Source: JAPOXK01 sp965220315
GTDB lineage: Bacteria > Chloroflexota > Dehalococcoidia > Bin125
Reading direction: 5' to 3'
Assembly (NCBI GenBank): GCA_965220315.1
Contig: CBDCPP010000001.1
Coordinates: 1,178,001 to 1,242,000, forward strand
DNA length: 64,000 nt
Shown: piece by piece, positions 43,547-52,707 of the stretch
Layout: each line of letters starts with the position of its first letter
Position numbering within the stretch: position 1 is the first letter of the stretch
The notes under the pieces: model-generated
Seen by the model: only the letters and a program-made list of their open reading frames with translations
Told to the model about the DNA's origin: nothing
Databases searched by the model: none
Program-made: the position numbers and the translations under genes

Positions 43547-44902
43547 TCACCCGCCAGACGCAGTGAACGTGGCGTCGAGCGCGCTGCGATACTCCTCGAA
43601 GGCCTCATAGAAGTCGTCAGCGGTGATGCCAAAGGCCTTCTCGAATGCCTCCTGCCAGCTCCTCGAGGACGGCAACAGCTGGTAGAACCGGATGTACGTG
43701 CCCGCATCCGTGAAGCTGTCCGCCCACCCCGGCTCCTGCGGAGCAAAACCGGCCTCGCCCGAGTCCGCTGCCACGGCGTACCCCTCCAACCACTCCATAG
43801 CCAGGGCACCCAGGCTGTATTCCGGCCACCCATCGACATAGAACAGTCTGATCCGCTCGATTCCCGCGAGCGGATCAGTGACGGCCCTTGAGCCCAGCCA
43901 CCACCGCCAGCGAAACGTTTCGCCCGTCACTTGCCGCCACTCTCGTTGATACAGACTGCCTCCGTACGTCGCGGCGCCTTCGGTCATCCAGGCCGGAGGT
44001 CCGAGCCTCCCCAGAGGACCTTGCAAAACGTGGACATACTCGTGCGCGAGCGTGCTCCTGATCTCCGGGTTTTCTACAGCACGAGCACTGAGCGCGATCC
44101 GCAGCCCGTTGGCGCTCGCGTAGACACCGAGATTTGGCACGACTCTCACCAAGAACTGCGGCGGTTCGATCCCGTAGCGCTCTGCGAAGAACGCCAGGAC
44201 GCTCGCCATATCTCCACGGATCGCAGCCTGCCGCTCTACCGACATGTCGCTCGTGAACTTGAACGTCGTCCGCGCTGTCCCGGACTGCCACCAGCGCGCA
44301 TCCCCGGTTAGCTCGACCCAGAGCGCATCGCCGCGCTTCAGTGCGCGCAGCGTATTGGCCGAATCCTGCGCATCGGGACGGTACCGTTCGTACTGCTGCG
44401 TCTCCGCATTCCACCGCTCCGCCTTGACCAAGGTATCGCCGAACCGTGCAGCGGATTCCGCGAACGGCTCGCCGTCGCGACCCGCCCAACCCACGAGATT
44501 GCGGCCCGCAGGCAGAGACAGCAGGACATAGTCTTCGGATATTGCGCGCGTCCACTCGACCGACGAGTCGCCGCCGACTAGCAGCCACAGCCCCATGCCC
44601 GTCGTCAGCCGCCTGAGGCCGTGCAGCGGCGTGCTGGTCGGCAGCGCCCGCTGGTAGCGCTGTTCCTCACTATTCCATGCCTAGATGTGCGTCAGCACTG
44701 GAACCGCATCGAACAGTTCTGAGACGGGGGCCTCGGACCCAAGCCAGGCCACCATGTTCCAGCCCGGTTGCAGTTGCGTCGTGAGCGTGCCGGCCTCGGA
44801 CGCGCTCGCCGTCGCAGGAGCGGATGTCGACATGAGCGACACGCCCAGCACGAGCGCGGCGAGGGCGGCGAAGAGGACAGGACGGAAGCACTTCAGCAGC
44901 AC
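43547..44902 (-). pseudogene. Secreted gluzincin-like metallopeptidase with in-frame amber
   Basis: From GTG 44902 a signal peptide (LKCFRPVLFAALAALVLGVS) is followed by TTQLQPGWNMVAWLGSEAPV, a module seen in secreted Chloroflexota proteins. At 44681-44683 an in-frame TAG interrupts (VPVLTHI-stop-AWNSEEQRYQ). The frame then runs intact to 43547 with a second PAGRNLVGWAG module and a peptidase domain: HEYVHVLQGPLGRLGPPAW-MTEGAATYGG (HExxH plus downstream Glu). Total about 451 codons. Without readthrough only the 349-residue part from an internal start (44596), lacking the signal, could be made, so I treat it as a pseudogene or sequencing error. Confidence 0.75.
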
Positions 44903-45093
44903 AGCCGCCCCCGAGCGCGGACAGGATGCTGCAGCTTCTGTCCCGGGCGGCGGCAGGCTATCCCAAGCGGCTTTCCTTGGCCAAAGGCCACGCGGCACGG
45001 TGCCGGGGACGCCGAGCGGAGAACGTCAAGCGCCATCCTGTACGCAGCGTTCGTAGTCGTGACGGTCATCTTTCTATTCGAGTTCCTCTCGGC

Positions 45094-45819
45094 CTACCGC
45101 ACCGCATGTGAGTACCAACCTCTCCAGGCTGCTTTCCAACGGCGAAACAACACGATGAAGAGAGGATTGGTCCAGATCAAGATCTTCCACGCCGGCCACT
45201 TGTCGAAGCGGCGGCAGGATGGTCGCACGCGCGGATTCCGTATGAACCGGACTGAGTGATCTGTCTCCTTGGCAAGCCTCTTGAGGCTCCAGAAAAAGTC
45301 GACATCCTCGCCGATCCACACCTTCTCGTCGTAGCCCCCAACTTGTTCGAAGGCGTCCTGGCGACAGAACTGCGTGGCGCCTTGACCCATCCCCATAAAG
45401 CGGCCGAGGAACCGCCAGGCGCGCAGGTAGAGTCTGATGGAGAAGCGTTGGGGCCGGTAATCCACGTCCACACCACCTCCGATGCAAGCCGGGTCGCTCA
45501 TCGTCGCGTGGATCGCGTCAAGGAGCATGCACGGCACGATCACATCTGCGTCGACGAAGACAAGCACGTCCCCTTCCGCATGACGCGCCCCAGCGTTGCG
45601 GGCTCGCGCAATGCCCTGCACCGGCTCGTGCACGACCGTCGCGCCCTTGCCCCGGGCAATGGAAGCCGTCTCGTCCTCGCTGTTGTTGTCGACGACGATC
45701 GTGTCGATGTCGACATCGGAGCGAACGCGTAAATACGCGGCGGCAGCCTGGATCGAATCCAGGGTCGATGCGAGATAGGTCTCTTCGTTGAAGGCGGGAA
45801 TGATGATCGTGAGCTTCAC
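45094..45819 (-). CDS. Family 2 glycosyltransferase
   Basis: 241 residues. GT-A fold: KLTIIIPAFNEETYLASTLD, VVDNNSEDETASIARGKG, ARARNAGARHAEGD, DxD motif in VFVDADVIVP, and a C-terminal GGYDEKVWIGEDVDFFWSLK with the conserved GxxED. GTG 45819 is preferred since family members begin (M)KLTIIIPAFNEE; TTG 45837 is the alternative. A C-terminal amphipathic/hydrophobic stretch (ILIWTNPLFIVLFRRWKAAW) suggests membrane association. Sugar substrate unknown. Confidence 0.9.
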   Translation of the reverse strand: MKLTIIIPAFNEETYLASTLDSIQAAAAYLRVRSDVDIDTIVVDNNSEDETASIARGKGATVVHEPVQGIARARNAGARHAEGDVLVFVDADVIVPCMLLDAIHATMSDPACIGGGVDVDYRPQRFSIRLYLRAWRFLGRFMGMGQGATQFCRQDAFEQVGGYDEKVWIGEDVDFFWSLKRLAKETDHSVRFIRNPRVRPSCRRFDKWPAWKILIWTNPLFIVLFRRWKAAWRGWYSHAVR

Positions 45820-45977
45820 AGGTGGCCGCGATGCCAAGGTGAGTCAGCGATCGGCGAAATCTCGCTCCCACCTCGAGAGCGTTGGGACAAGAAGGATAGA
45901 GCGAAGGACGAGGTCCTGCCGAATCATGCCCTGCTCCACGACGTAGCCCTTAGCGCCTCTCGCCATTCATGGGTGCG

Positions 45978-46036
45978 GGCTGGTACACCCAGCGAGACTG
46001 TACTACGAACTTTCGAACTGGCCGTGGAGTTGTAGC
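45978..46036. repeat. 59-bp dispersed repeat, copy B (upstream of glycosyltransferase)
   Basis: Partner of 43366-43424. Also placed upstream of a minus-strand gene, about 160-220 bp before the glycosyltransferase start. The remaining 45838-46375 interval has no gene that I can support. Confidence 0.5.
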
Positions 46037-46148
46037 CGCCGGGCTTGGCCTCGCGGTGGAGCGCCGACGCCTGAAGGTGTCAAGACTACCTTGGGCACCC
46101 ACCCACTACGACCCCGCCAGTCGCCCTCCCCGTCGCTACACAAACATC

Positions 46149-46211
46149 GGCATGACGACGCGCTCGTGCGAAAAGGGATGCGCCCGGTTCTACGTAGTGC
46201 TCTCGTTTTGA
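46149..46211. repeat. 63-bp direct repeat, copy 1
   Basis: Matches 49752-49814 at 58 of 63 bases with no gaps. On the plus strand both copies read GMTTRSCE(K/R)GCARF(Y/N)VVLSF then TGA, so they may be 3' ends of a decayed gene or of a mobile element. Together they bracket the lipoprotein-RR-HK cluster. Confidence 0.7.
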
Positions 46212-46375
46212 GAGCGGCCCAGCCATTTGGTGGGGGAACCGACCTCAACTCGCGCCCACCACAGTGGGTCTACACGCGCTGTTCTGCGAACTCTGCTCGC
46301 CGACCCACGAGTCCTCATTAGTGGAGGGCGAGCGTGTTCGTTAGAGAATCCGTTCTGAGTGGCTGAGGATGATCC

Positions 46376-47784
46376 TCACTTGTTCGGGGGAAGGCGCAGG
46401 GTCACGGCGGCACCCTGTCCAAGCCCGTCACTTGCTGCGGCAATCGTGCCCCCATGCGCTTCGACGATGGCTCGCGTGATGGCCAGTCCCAAGCCCGTCC
46501 CGCCTATCCCGCGACCACGAGACTGGGCAGTACGGTAGAAGCGGTCGAAGACGTGCGGGAGGTCTGCGGCATCGATGCCGATCCCGTCATCGATGATCGA
46601 GATAGCCAGGGCCCCGTTGCCTTCCAACCCCGCCCTGAGCACCACACTCCCGCCGGCCTCGGTGCAATGAATAGCGTTGCTCAGGACGTTGCCCACCGCC
46701 TGGCTCACGCGCATCCGGTCGAGGACCACGTCCGGGAGGTCAGCGGGTATCTCCAACGACAATTCAACCTGTCGGGTTTGAGACTGTGGCTGCCAGCGCT
46801 CTACCTCTGCGGTGAGCAGCTCATGAATCGAACTTGCTTCGGGGGTGAGTCTCAACTCGCCAGAGTCCGTCTCCGCGAGTGAGTTCAGGTCCGTAACGAG
46901 ACCGCGCAGCCTGTCGACTTCCTGGATGATGTGGTCGGACGCGCTCTCAGGCGTCTGCAGTTCATCGCGCAGCCCTTGTGCCTCGAGCTGTATGACGCTC
47001 AGTGGCGTATTCAGCTCATGCGAGACATCGTTTATCAGCTGCCTGCGGAGGTCGCGCTGGGCTTCCAGGGTGGATGTCATCCGGTTGAACGCCGCACTCA
47101 TCCGTCCCAGCTCGTCCGAGGACGTGACTGGGAGCCGGGTCGTATCCCCGTGGGCGATGGCCTGGGTCGCCTCCGTCAACGCCCTCACAGGCGCCATGAT
47201 CCGTTTGGACAACCAGGCAGCCAGCAGTAAGGCAACACCGACCGTCAGCGTCCCGCCGATTGCGGTGATGTACAGGAGAGTGCTGAGAAACCCGTGCGAC
47301 TCGGTCGACAGGAACTCATGGTTCACGTCCACATAGACGTGACCTACGGGCTGGTTCGTAGTCAAATCGAACACCGTCTCGCGGTGCCCGTCCAGATCGG
47401 GCGCGGCCGTTCCGAATGACAGCTCTGACAGGTTGTCCTTCACCACGCGTCCATCGACGCTCGCGATCACGACTCGCACCCGATCCTGGTGGGTGGGCTC
47501 GCCGGTCTCTCCCTCGCGTTCTTCGAACCCTTCTCTGTGCGGAACCTCCTCGTAGATATAGCCGGCCTGGGACAGTGGCCTGTCCACTGTTCCCCAACCA
47601 CCGGCAGCGGTGTACTCCCGGCTCAGGCTCCGGCCAGCTGGCTCGCCTCATCGTCACCGATCTGGTCCACGAACACTCCCAGGCGGGACTGCGTCGCGGA
47701 ATAGCCCACACCAACGCTGATCAAGACGGTCAGAACGATGACCAGGACGATCGAACCCATGATTCGCCAGCGAAGCGACGTCAT
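46376..47784 (-). pseudogene. Membrane sensor histidine kinase, frameshifted near N-terminus
   Basis: ATG 47784 overlaps the response-regulator stop (ATGA) and encodes MTSLRWRIMGSIVLVIVLTV (first membrane helix) and GYSATQSRLGVFVDQIGDDE. Near 47635 the frame shifts by one, resuming as RSLSREYTAAGGWGTVDRPL. The remainder is intact: extracytoplasmic sensor, second helix (TAIGGTLTVGVALLLAAWLS), HAMP, HisKA with NDVSHELNTPLSV, HATPase NVLSNAIHCTEAGG, DDGIGIDAADLPHVFDRFYR and GIGGTGLGLAI. Either a one-base indel pseudogene or a sequencing error. Cognate partner of the adjacent OmpR-type regulator. Confidence 0.8.
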
Positions 47785-48461
47785 GCGTCCTTCACCACGA
47801 ACTTGTAGCCGGCTCCGTAGACAGTCTGAATGGGTTGCCGGCCTTTTCGGCTGATCAGCTTTCGCAGGCGAACGACATGGCTGTCGATGGTGCGGTCGAG
47901 CCCTTCGAACTCCTGGTTGAAGGACAGCGAGATCAGCTGATCACGGCTGAGCACCTGGTCGGGATGACGCATGAACGTTGATAGCAGGGCGATTTGTGCC
48001 TGGCTCAGCATCACTGGTTCTTCATCGACCGTCACGCTGCGGGCGGTCTCGTTCAGCGTGATGTTGCCACGTGTCAGGATCTGCTGGACTCTGCCCTTCA
48101 CGCGACGAAGCACGGCCTCGGCGCGCGCGACCTCCTCCTCCGGATCGAAGGGCTTGACGATGTAATCGTCGGCCCCGCTATCCAGTCCCATGATCCGCTC
48201 GGCCGGGGCTTCGCGGGCCGTCAGCATGATGATCGGGACTTCCGACTCGCGGCGCAGCATTCTGCACAGCTCCACGCCGTCGAGGCGGGGAAGCACCAGA
48301 TCGAGGATCACCAGGTCCGGAGCCAGATTGCGGGCCAGGGACAGGCCGGACTCGCCGTCATGAGCAACCTCGGCAGCGAATCCGGCGCGCTCGAAATACA
48401 CCTTGACCCAGTTCGCGATCCTCGCATCGTCTTCGATGATCAATATGATTCCGCTCATCAC
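47781..48461 (-). CDS. OmpR-family response regulator
   Basis: 226 residues. Receiver with acidic pair IIEDDARIA, phospho-acceptor Asp54 in LVILDLVLPRLDG, TAREAPAERIMGLDSGADDY and the KPF motif. C-terminal winged helix has QIALLSTFMRHPDQVLSRDQ and TIDSHVVRLRKLISRKGRQP, ending TVYGAGYKFV. Operon: lipoprotein gene 38 bp upstream, kinase overlapping downstream. Confidence 0.95.
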   Translation of the reverse strand: MMSGIILIIEDDARIANWVKVYFERAGFAAEVAHDGESGLSLARNLAPDLVILDLVLPRLDGVELCRMLRRESEVPIIMLTAREAPAERIMGLDSGADDYIVKPFDPEEEVARAEAVLRRVKGRVQQILTRGNITLNETARSVTVDEEPVMLSQAQIALLSTFMRHPDQVLSRDQLISLSFNQEFEGLDRTIDSHVVRLRKLISRKGRQPIQTVYGAGYKFVVKDA

Positions 48462-48499
48462 TCGCCTCTGAGTCTTCCCTCGGTCGACTCCGACTAGCT

Positions 48500-49570
48500 C
48501 TAGCCGCCTCCCCGCCGCTCGCCACCATTACCGTGTTCGCCGCCAGACTCGCTACCGTCAGCATGCCCGCCGCCCGCCTCGCTCCCCTTACCTCTGGCAC
48601 CGACCTCGGCATGTGCCGTCCATCCAGTGAACGATGCCGGTGTCGCAGGCAGATTGATCGTCACCACCTCGCCTGGAGCCATGTCCGTCGGAGTCGTCGG
48701 ACCGAGCTCCGTCCCGTTCGAAAGATGTACTTCGATCCTGACCCGGGTCAGAACGCCGTTGGTCGTGTTCTCCACGGTGCCCTTGAAGGAGTTGCTTGGA
48801 GCGTCGTATTTGAGGATCAGTCGCGCGCCGCTGCGAACTGCGTCAAGGGTCTCGCCCGGTGCCAGCGCGTTGGCGCCGCTACCTTCTTCGCCACCAGCTC
48901 CAGCGGATTCACTACCGTGTTCACCACCGGCGCCGTGTTCGCCGCTCCCCTCAGTGCCTTCTCCTCCTGTGTGCGCAGCGGGGCCAGGGCCACTGCAGTC
49001 GAACACTTCCATGTGAACGACGTATCCGTCGTAGGAGACTCCCGCAAGGTTCGGTTCACTGGCGACTGCAAGGTTTGACGCTACTTCCTGCCCAGGGTTC
49101 AGGTGTCCCAGCTTCTCGGGACCGAGCTCCCCTACCGTCTTCGTTCCTGACTTCAGGTGAGGTTCGGCCTGTACGTAGCAAAGCCTCTGTGGGAGCGTGT
49201 TCCGCACCGTTCCGTGGACAAACTGGGTTTCCGCATCGTACTGCATGGAAACGGTTAATCCGCCGAGAACACCGCTCCACGACTGTCCGAGAGGAATGAT
49301 TGGGCTCGACATGGCGGTCTCACGGCTCTCTCCACCGCCGTCACCCCCGGACCCGTGCTCACCGCCGCCTTCACCGCCCGAGCCGTGCTCGCGTCCGGAC
49401 TCGCCACCATTTTGCTCGGTGATGCCCTGGCTTTCCGTGGCGCCGTCAGCATCTCGGCCGTCTCCATGTCCGGTGTCGCCGGTGCAGCCGATGACGATCA
49501 CCGCGGAGAGTATGGCGCCCAGTACCGGCCCAAACAGGAGCGTCTTCGTCATCAACTTCCTGCGAATCAT
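48500..49570 (-). CDS. Gly/His/Glu-rich lipoprotein with two FxLYD-like domains
   Basis: 356 residues from ATG 49570. Signal with lipobox: MTKTLLFGPVLGAILSAVIV then IGC-TGDTG. Low-complexity linkers rich in GG, EHG and SGG (residues about 35-85, 205-245 and the C-terminus) alternate with two related beta domains: LGGLTVSMQYDAETQFVHGT...RN and SGARLILKYDAPSNSFKGT...EN, which match the FxLYD pattern. The His/Glu-rich linkers might bind metal. First gene of an operon with the response regulator and kinase, so it may be both the sensed and the regulated surface component. Function unknown. Confidence 0.8.
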   Translation of the reverse strand: MIRRKLMTKTLLFGPVLGAILSAVIVIGCTGDTGHGDGRDADGATESQGITEQNGGESGREHGSGGEGGGEHGSGGDGGGESRETAMSSPIIPLGQSWSGVLGGLTVSMQYDAETQFVHGTVRNTLPQRLCYVQAEPHLKSGTKTVGELGPEKLGHLNPGQEVASNLAVASEPNLAGVSYDGYVVHMEVFDCSGPGPAAHTGGEGTEGSGEHGAGGEHGSESAGAGGEEGSGANALAPGETLDAVRSGARLILKYDAPSNSFKGTVENTTNGVLTRVRIEVHLSNGTELGPTTPTDMAPGEVVTINLPATPASFTGWTAHAEVGARGKGSEAGGGHADGSESGGEHGNGGERRGGG

Positions 49571-49751
49571 CCTGCGATCCCCTTCGTGAAGTACCTGTGG
49601 CACTGCTCACGATGGCGGCAAAATGTCGCAGAAATATGTCTTTCGTAGCCCGGACTGGCCAATGTGGGAATCCCACTGCCTCGTTGGGATCGGCGATGTG
49701 GCCAGGGTCCCGGAAGTCGGGATTGTCTCCGCTGGGAACCACACGATCGTG

Positions 49752-49814
49752 GGCATGACGACGCGCTCGTGCGAAAGAGGATGCGCCCGGTTCAACGTCG
49801 TGCTCTCGTTCTGA
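49752..49814. repeat. 63-bp direct repeat, copy 2
   Basis: Partner of 46149-46211. It forms the 3' end of a plus-strand frame from ATG 49623 (MSQKYVFRSPDWPMWESHCL...), which I do not recognise. The rest of 49571-50042 has no supported gene; a stretch at 49935-50040 looks like the upstream end of the IS21 remnant. Confidence 0.7.
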
Positions 49815-50042
49815 GGCCGTCGGTCAACTTCCTCCGGAAGTCAGGCCCAACCCTGAGCCGCGGCGAGTTCGGGTGAAGCCAGGCGCGCCGTGTCACCGAT
49901 CCTGTTTGTGAATCGCCCAGAGTCTATAGACCACAAAATCGCCAGATCGCCAGGGTCATTGATCCACCCCGTCAGGGACTCCTGACCGCCCGGGTCGCTG
50001 GTACGGCCACCATCGCCGGCATCCCCAGGGGAGGGAGCGGCG

Positions 50043-50320
50043 ATGGCCTACCGGGAAATCCTGTCGGTGGAGATCAGGGAGATCGTTAGACGATGGCAGA
50101 AAAGGCTCAGCCAGCGCCGCATCGCCCGCGGCACGGGGCTGTCGCGCGTGACCGTGCGGCGCTACATCGAAGCGGCCGAGCTCAGGCCTGGCGGTCCCGA
50201 GCCGAGTGAGGAGCAGCTGGCGCCCTGAGCGGAGCAGATCGAGGGCTGGCTGACGGCCGAGCGCCCGCAGGTCACGCGGATCCAGGAGCTCCTCGCCGAG
50301 CGCACCCGCCCCTGCCATCT
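50043..50320 (+). pseudogene. IS21-family transposase (IstA) remnant
   Basis: ATG 50043 encodes EILSVEIREIVRRWQKRLSQ and RRIARGTGLSRVTVRRYI, the helix-turn-helix start of IstA, then an in-frame TGA at 50226-50228, then AEQIEGWLTAERPQVTRIQE-LLAERTR in the same frame. Just beyond, TNGKVER (after a further stop) resembles a transposase integrase-core motif, implying a deletion that removed the DDE core. No istB is present. Dead insertion sequence next to tRNA-Arg. Confidence 0.75.
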
Positions 50321-50552
50321 GTAGACCAACGGCAAGGTGGAGCGCTCCACCACACCATACCCAGGTGGCACGACGTCAGCGTCAGCGATGTGCTGTTCGA
50401 ATGCGGGCGAGTGAGACTCGCTGGCACTGGAGCAAGCCTCCCAGTTACCCAGCTGGCTGGAGTCCCGCGCTGTAGCGCGTGAACCACCAGGCACGCTCTA
50501 TCTACAGCGCCAACGTGAACACCAGAACGAAGGTTCTCGATTTTGTCCAGTT

Positions 50553-50628
50553 TGGTACCCCCGGCAGGACTCGAACCTGCGCTTCCGGCTCCGGAGGCCG
50601 ACGCTCTATCCGGCTGAGCTACGGGGGC
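50553..50628 (-). tRNA. tRNA-Arg (anticodon CCG)
   Basis: 76 nt on the minus strand. Acceptor GCCCCCG pairs with CGGGGGT, discriminator A, encoded CCA. D-arm GCTC/GAGC, anticodon stem TCGGC/GCCGG with loop CTCCGGA (anticodon CCG), T-loop TTCGAGT. Forms the right boundary of the accessory region. Confidence 0.95.
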
Positions 50629-50699
50629 AACGCTTCTCCCGATATTATCCCACTCCGCCGATCCGTCGAGACAGGACAGCTACGGAGCCCTATCGGGCC

Positions 50700-51098
50700 T
50701 TAGGACGGCGGCTCTCCCTCGCCCACCATCCACTCCCCGCCAGGCTTGACTTGGTAAAGTTCCAAGAGTAATCCATCAGGCGCTTCGCACATCGTGTAAC
50801 GAAAGGCGGCAGCCTCACGGACGCCTCTCGGAAAGACGACCCCTTGCGTCCGCATGTGCGCGACCAGCGCGTCCAGATCGTCCGTGCGAATCCCGAGGTG
50901 GTGAATCAAGGGTCGCTCCGAGCCGCGCGGGAGCTGCTCGTAAACGTGCACAGCGCCGCCCCCTACATCAACCCGCACGTTGCGCTGGCCCACGAGTTCG
51001 GTGTCATAGACCACAGTGCCTCCGAACATGGTCGTGAAGAATTCGACCGTCTTATCGATATCGGATGAGAAGAGATGTGCGTGGTCAAGACGGTTCAT
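50700..51098 (-). CDS. VOC (glyoxalase/bleomycin-resistance) superfamily protein
   Basis: 132 residues: LDHAHLFSSDIDKTVEFFTT at the start, VDVGGGAVHVYEQLPRG, HHLGIRTDDLDALVAHMRTQ and a final APDGLLLELYQV, the paired beta-alpha-beta3 pattern of VOC proteins with His/Glu metal positions. Specific reaction unknown; the pattern is closest to methylmalonyl-CoA epimerase or glyoxalase-like members. Confidence 0.88.
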   Translation of the reverse strand: MNRLDHAHLFSSDIDKTVEFFTTMFGGTVVYDTELVGQRNVRVDVGGGAVHVYEQLPRGSERPLIHHLGIRTDDLDALVAHMRTQGVVFPRGVREAAAFRYTMCEAPDGLLLELYQVKPGGEWMVGEGEPPS

Positions 51099-51121
51099 CG
51101 GGCTCTTCTCCTCCGGGTGTC

Positions 51122-52657
51122 CTATTGTTCCGTGCCCCGTTGACGATAGACCAGCGCCTCGGCCATCTGCTCCGGACCGATCTCTTCGGCGCCGCCGAGG
51201 TCAGCAATGCTCCGAGCGACCTTCAGCACCCGGTGGAACGCCCGAGCCGACAAGGAAAGCTGCGCCATCGCCATGCGAAGGATCGAGGCCGCCTCGGGCG
51301 CGAGCAGTTCCTGACAGTACGTCCGCACCTGCCGTGGTGACATTCCAGCGTTCAGGCCTGAACCGTCCGCAGCAACGCGCGATCGCTGGCATGCCTGCGC
51401 AGCGGTGATCCGCTCGCGGACGGCGGCCGACGATTCGCCCACGGCGGTCCCCGCCAGCTTCTCGTAATCCAGCCGCGGCACTTCGACGAAAATATCGATA
51501 CGGTCGAGAAGCGGACCGGAAATGCGGCGCTGGTAGCGTTGCACACTGCCTTCAGAGCAGGTACACGCGCGGACCGCGTCGCCGTAGTAGCCGCACGGAC
51601 AGGGGTTCATTGCCGCAACCAGCATGAACCGCGCCGGATAGGTCACCACGCCGTGAGCCCGTGCGATCGTCACTTGATAATCCTCCAGCGGCTGGCGCAG
51701 CGCTTCCAGTGCCGCGAGCCCAAACTCGGGCAGCTCGTCGAGGAATAGCAACCCATGGTGGCTGAGGCTGATCTCACCCGGCCGAGGCCGGCGGCCCCCG
51801 CCTACTAATCCGGCATTGGAGATCGTGTGATGCGGCGCCCGGAATGGGCGTTGGCGAAGCACCGCCCCACCTTCTAGGAGTGAGCCGCTGACGCTGTAAA
51901 CCTTGGCCACCTCCAGCGCTTCCTCCAGCGTGAGGCGCGGGAGGACATCGCGCATCGCCTTCGCGAGAAGGGTCTTGCCGGCTCCAGGTGGACCAATCAT
52001 GAGAACGTTATGTCCTCCAGCAGCGGCGACCTCCAGCGCCCGCTTCACATGCTCCTGACCGCGCACATCGCTGAAGTCGATGGCGGGATCGGGATCGGGC
52101 TCTTCCGCCACCGCAGCGCCCCGGTCGAACAGCTCCAACGCTGCGGACCCGCGCGCCACATCAATGAGTTGCCGCAATGATGAGAGGGGCTGCACCTCGA
52201 TCTCCTGGATCAGCGCGGCCTCGGGCGCGTCGACGGTGCCTACAACGAGACGCCGCAGTTCACCGTCGCGGGTCATGGCGGCGACGGACAGTGCACCTGG
52301 TACGTGCCGCACTTCGCCATCGAGAGCCAGCTCTCCGAGAAAAACGGTACGGTCGCAAACGGCAGCCGGAATCTGTTCGGAGGCGACGAGGATGCCTACT
52401 GCGATGGGCAGGTCGTAGCCTGACCCTTCCTTGCGCAGATCGGCCGGCGCGAGGTTGACGGTGATCCGCTTCTGGGGAAAGGTCGCGCCCGCGTTGCGGA
52501 TCGCTGCCCGCACGCGCTCTTTCGCCTCCGACACCGCAGCATCTGGCAGGCCAACGATATTAAACGCCGGCAGCCCCGTGGGTGCGATATCCACTTCCAC
52601 GCTTACGGGCTCACCGACCAGCCCGACCACTGCGCAGCTCATGACCCTCGCGAGCAT
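51122..52657 (-). CDS. comM: YifB/ComM-family Mg-chelatase-like AAA ATPase
   Basis: 511 residues. N-terminal ChlI/Lon-C-like domain begins LARVMSCAVVGLVGEPVSVE and contains PAFNIVGLPDAAVSEAKERV. AAA core: Walker A GPPGAGKTLLAKAM, RPFRAPHHTISNAGLVGGG, Walker B HHGLLFLDELPEFG, MNPCPCGYYGD with the zinc-like Cys group, and the C-terminal SARAFHRVLKVARSIADLGG. ComM is a helicase that promotes branch migration during natural transformation; whether this organism is competent is unknown. YifB is the alternative family name. Confidence 0.93.
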   Translation of the reverse strand: MLARVMSCAVVGLVGEPVSVEVDIAPTGLPAFNIVGLPDAAVSEAKERVRAAIRNAGATFPQKRITVNLAPADLRKEGSGYDLPIAVGILVASEQIPAAVCDRTVFLGELALDGEVRHVPGALSVAAMTRDGELRRLVVGTVDAPEAALIQEIEVQPLSSLRQLIDVARGSAALELFDRGAAVAEEPDPDPAIDFSDVRGQEHVKRALEVAAAGGHNVLMIGPPGAGKTLLAKAMRDVLPRLTLEEALEVAKVYSVSGSLLEGGAVLRQRPFRAPHHTISNAGLVGGGRRPRPGEISLSHHGLLFLDELPEFGLAALEALRQPLEDYQVTIARAHGVVTYPARFMLVAAMNPCPCGYYGDAVRACTCSEGSVQRYQRRISGPLLDRIDIFVEVPRLDYEKLAGTAVGESSAAVRERITAAQACQRSRVAADGSGLNAGMSPRQVRTYCQELLAPEAASILRMAMAQLSLSARAFHRVLKVARSIADLGGAEEIGPEQMAEALVYRQRGTEQ

Positions 52658-52707
52658 TACCTACATAGAGTACCGCGCGCCCGTGAAACCAACGGCACAG
52701 AATACGG

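Noticed and set aside
28000..48000. Stop-codon reassignment or selenocysteine
   Set aside because: The interrupting codons are TGA, TAA and TAG in different genes, all in the decayed island, while backbone genes use normal stops and no SECIS-like hairpin was apparent.
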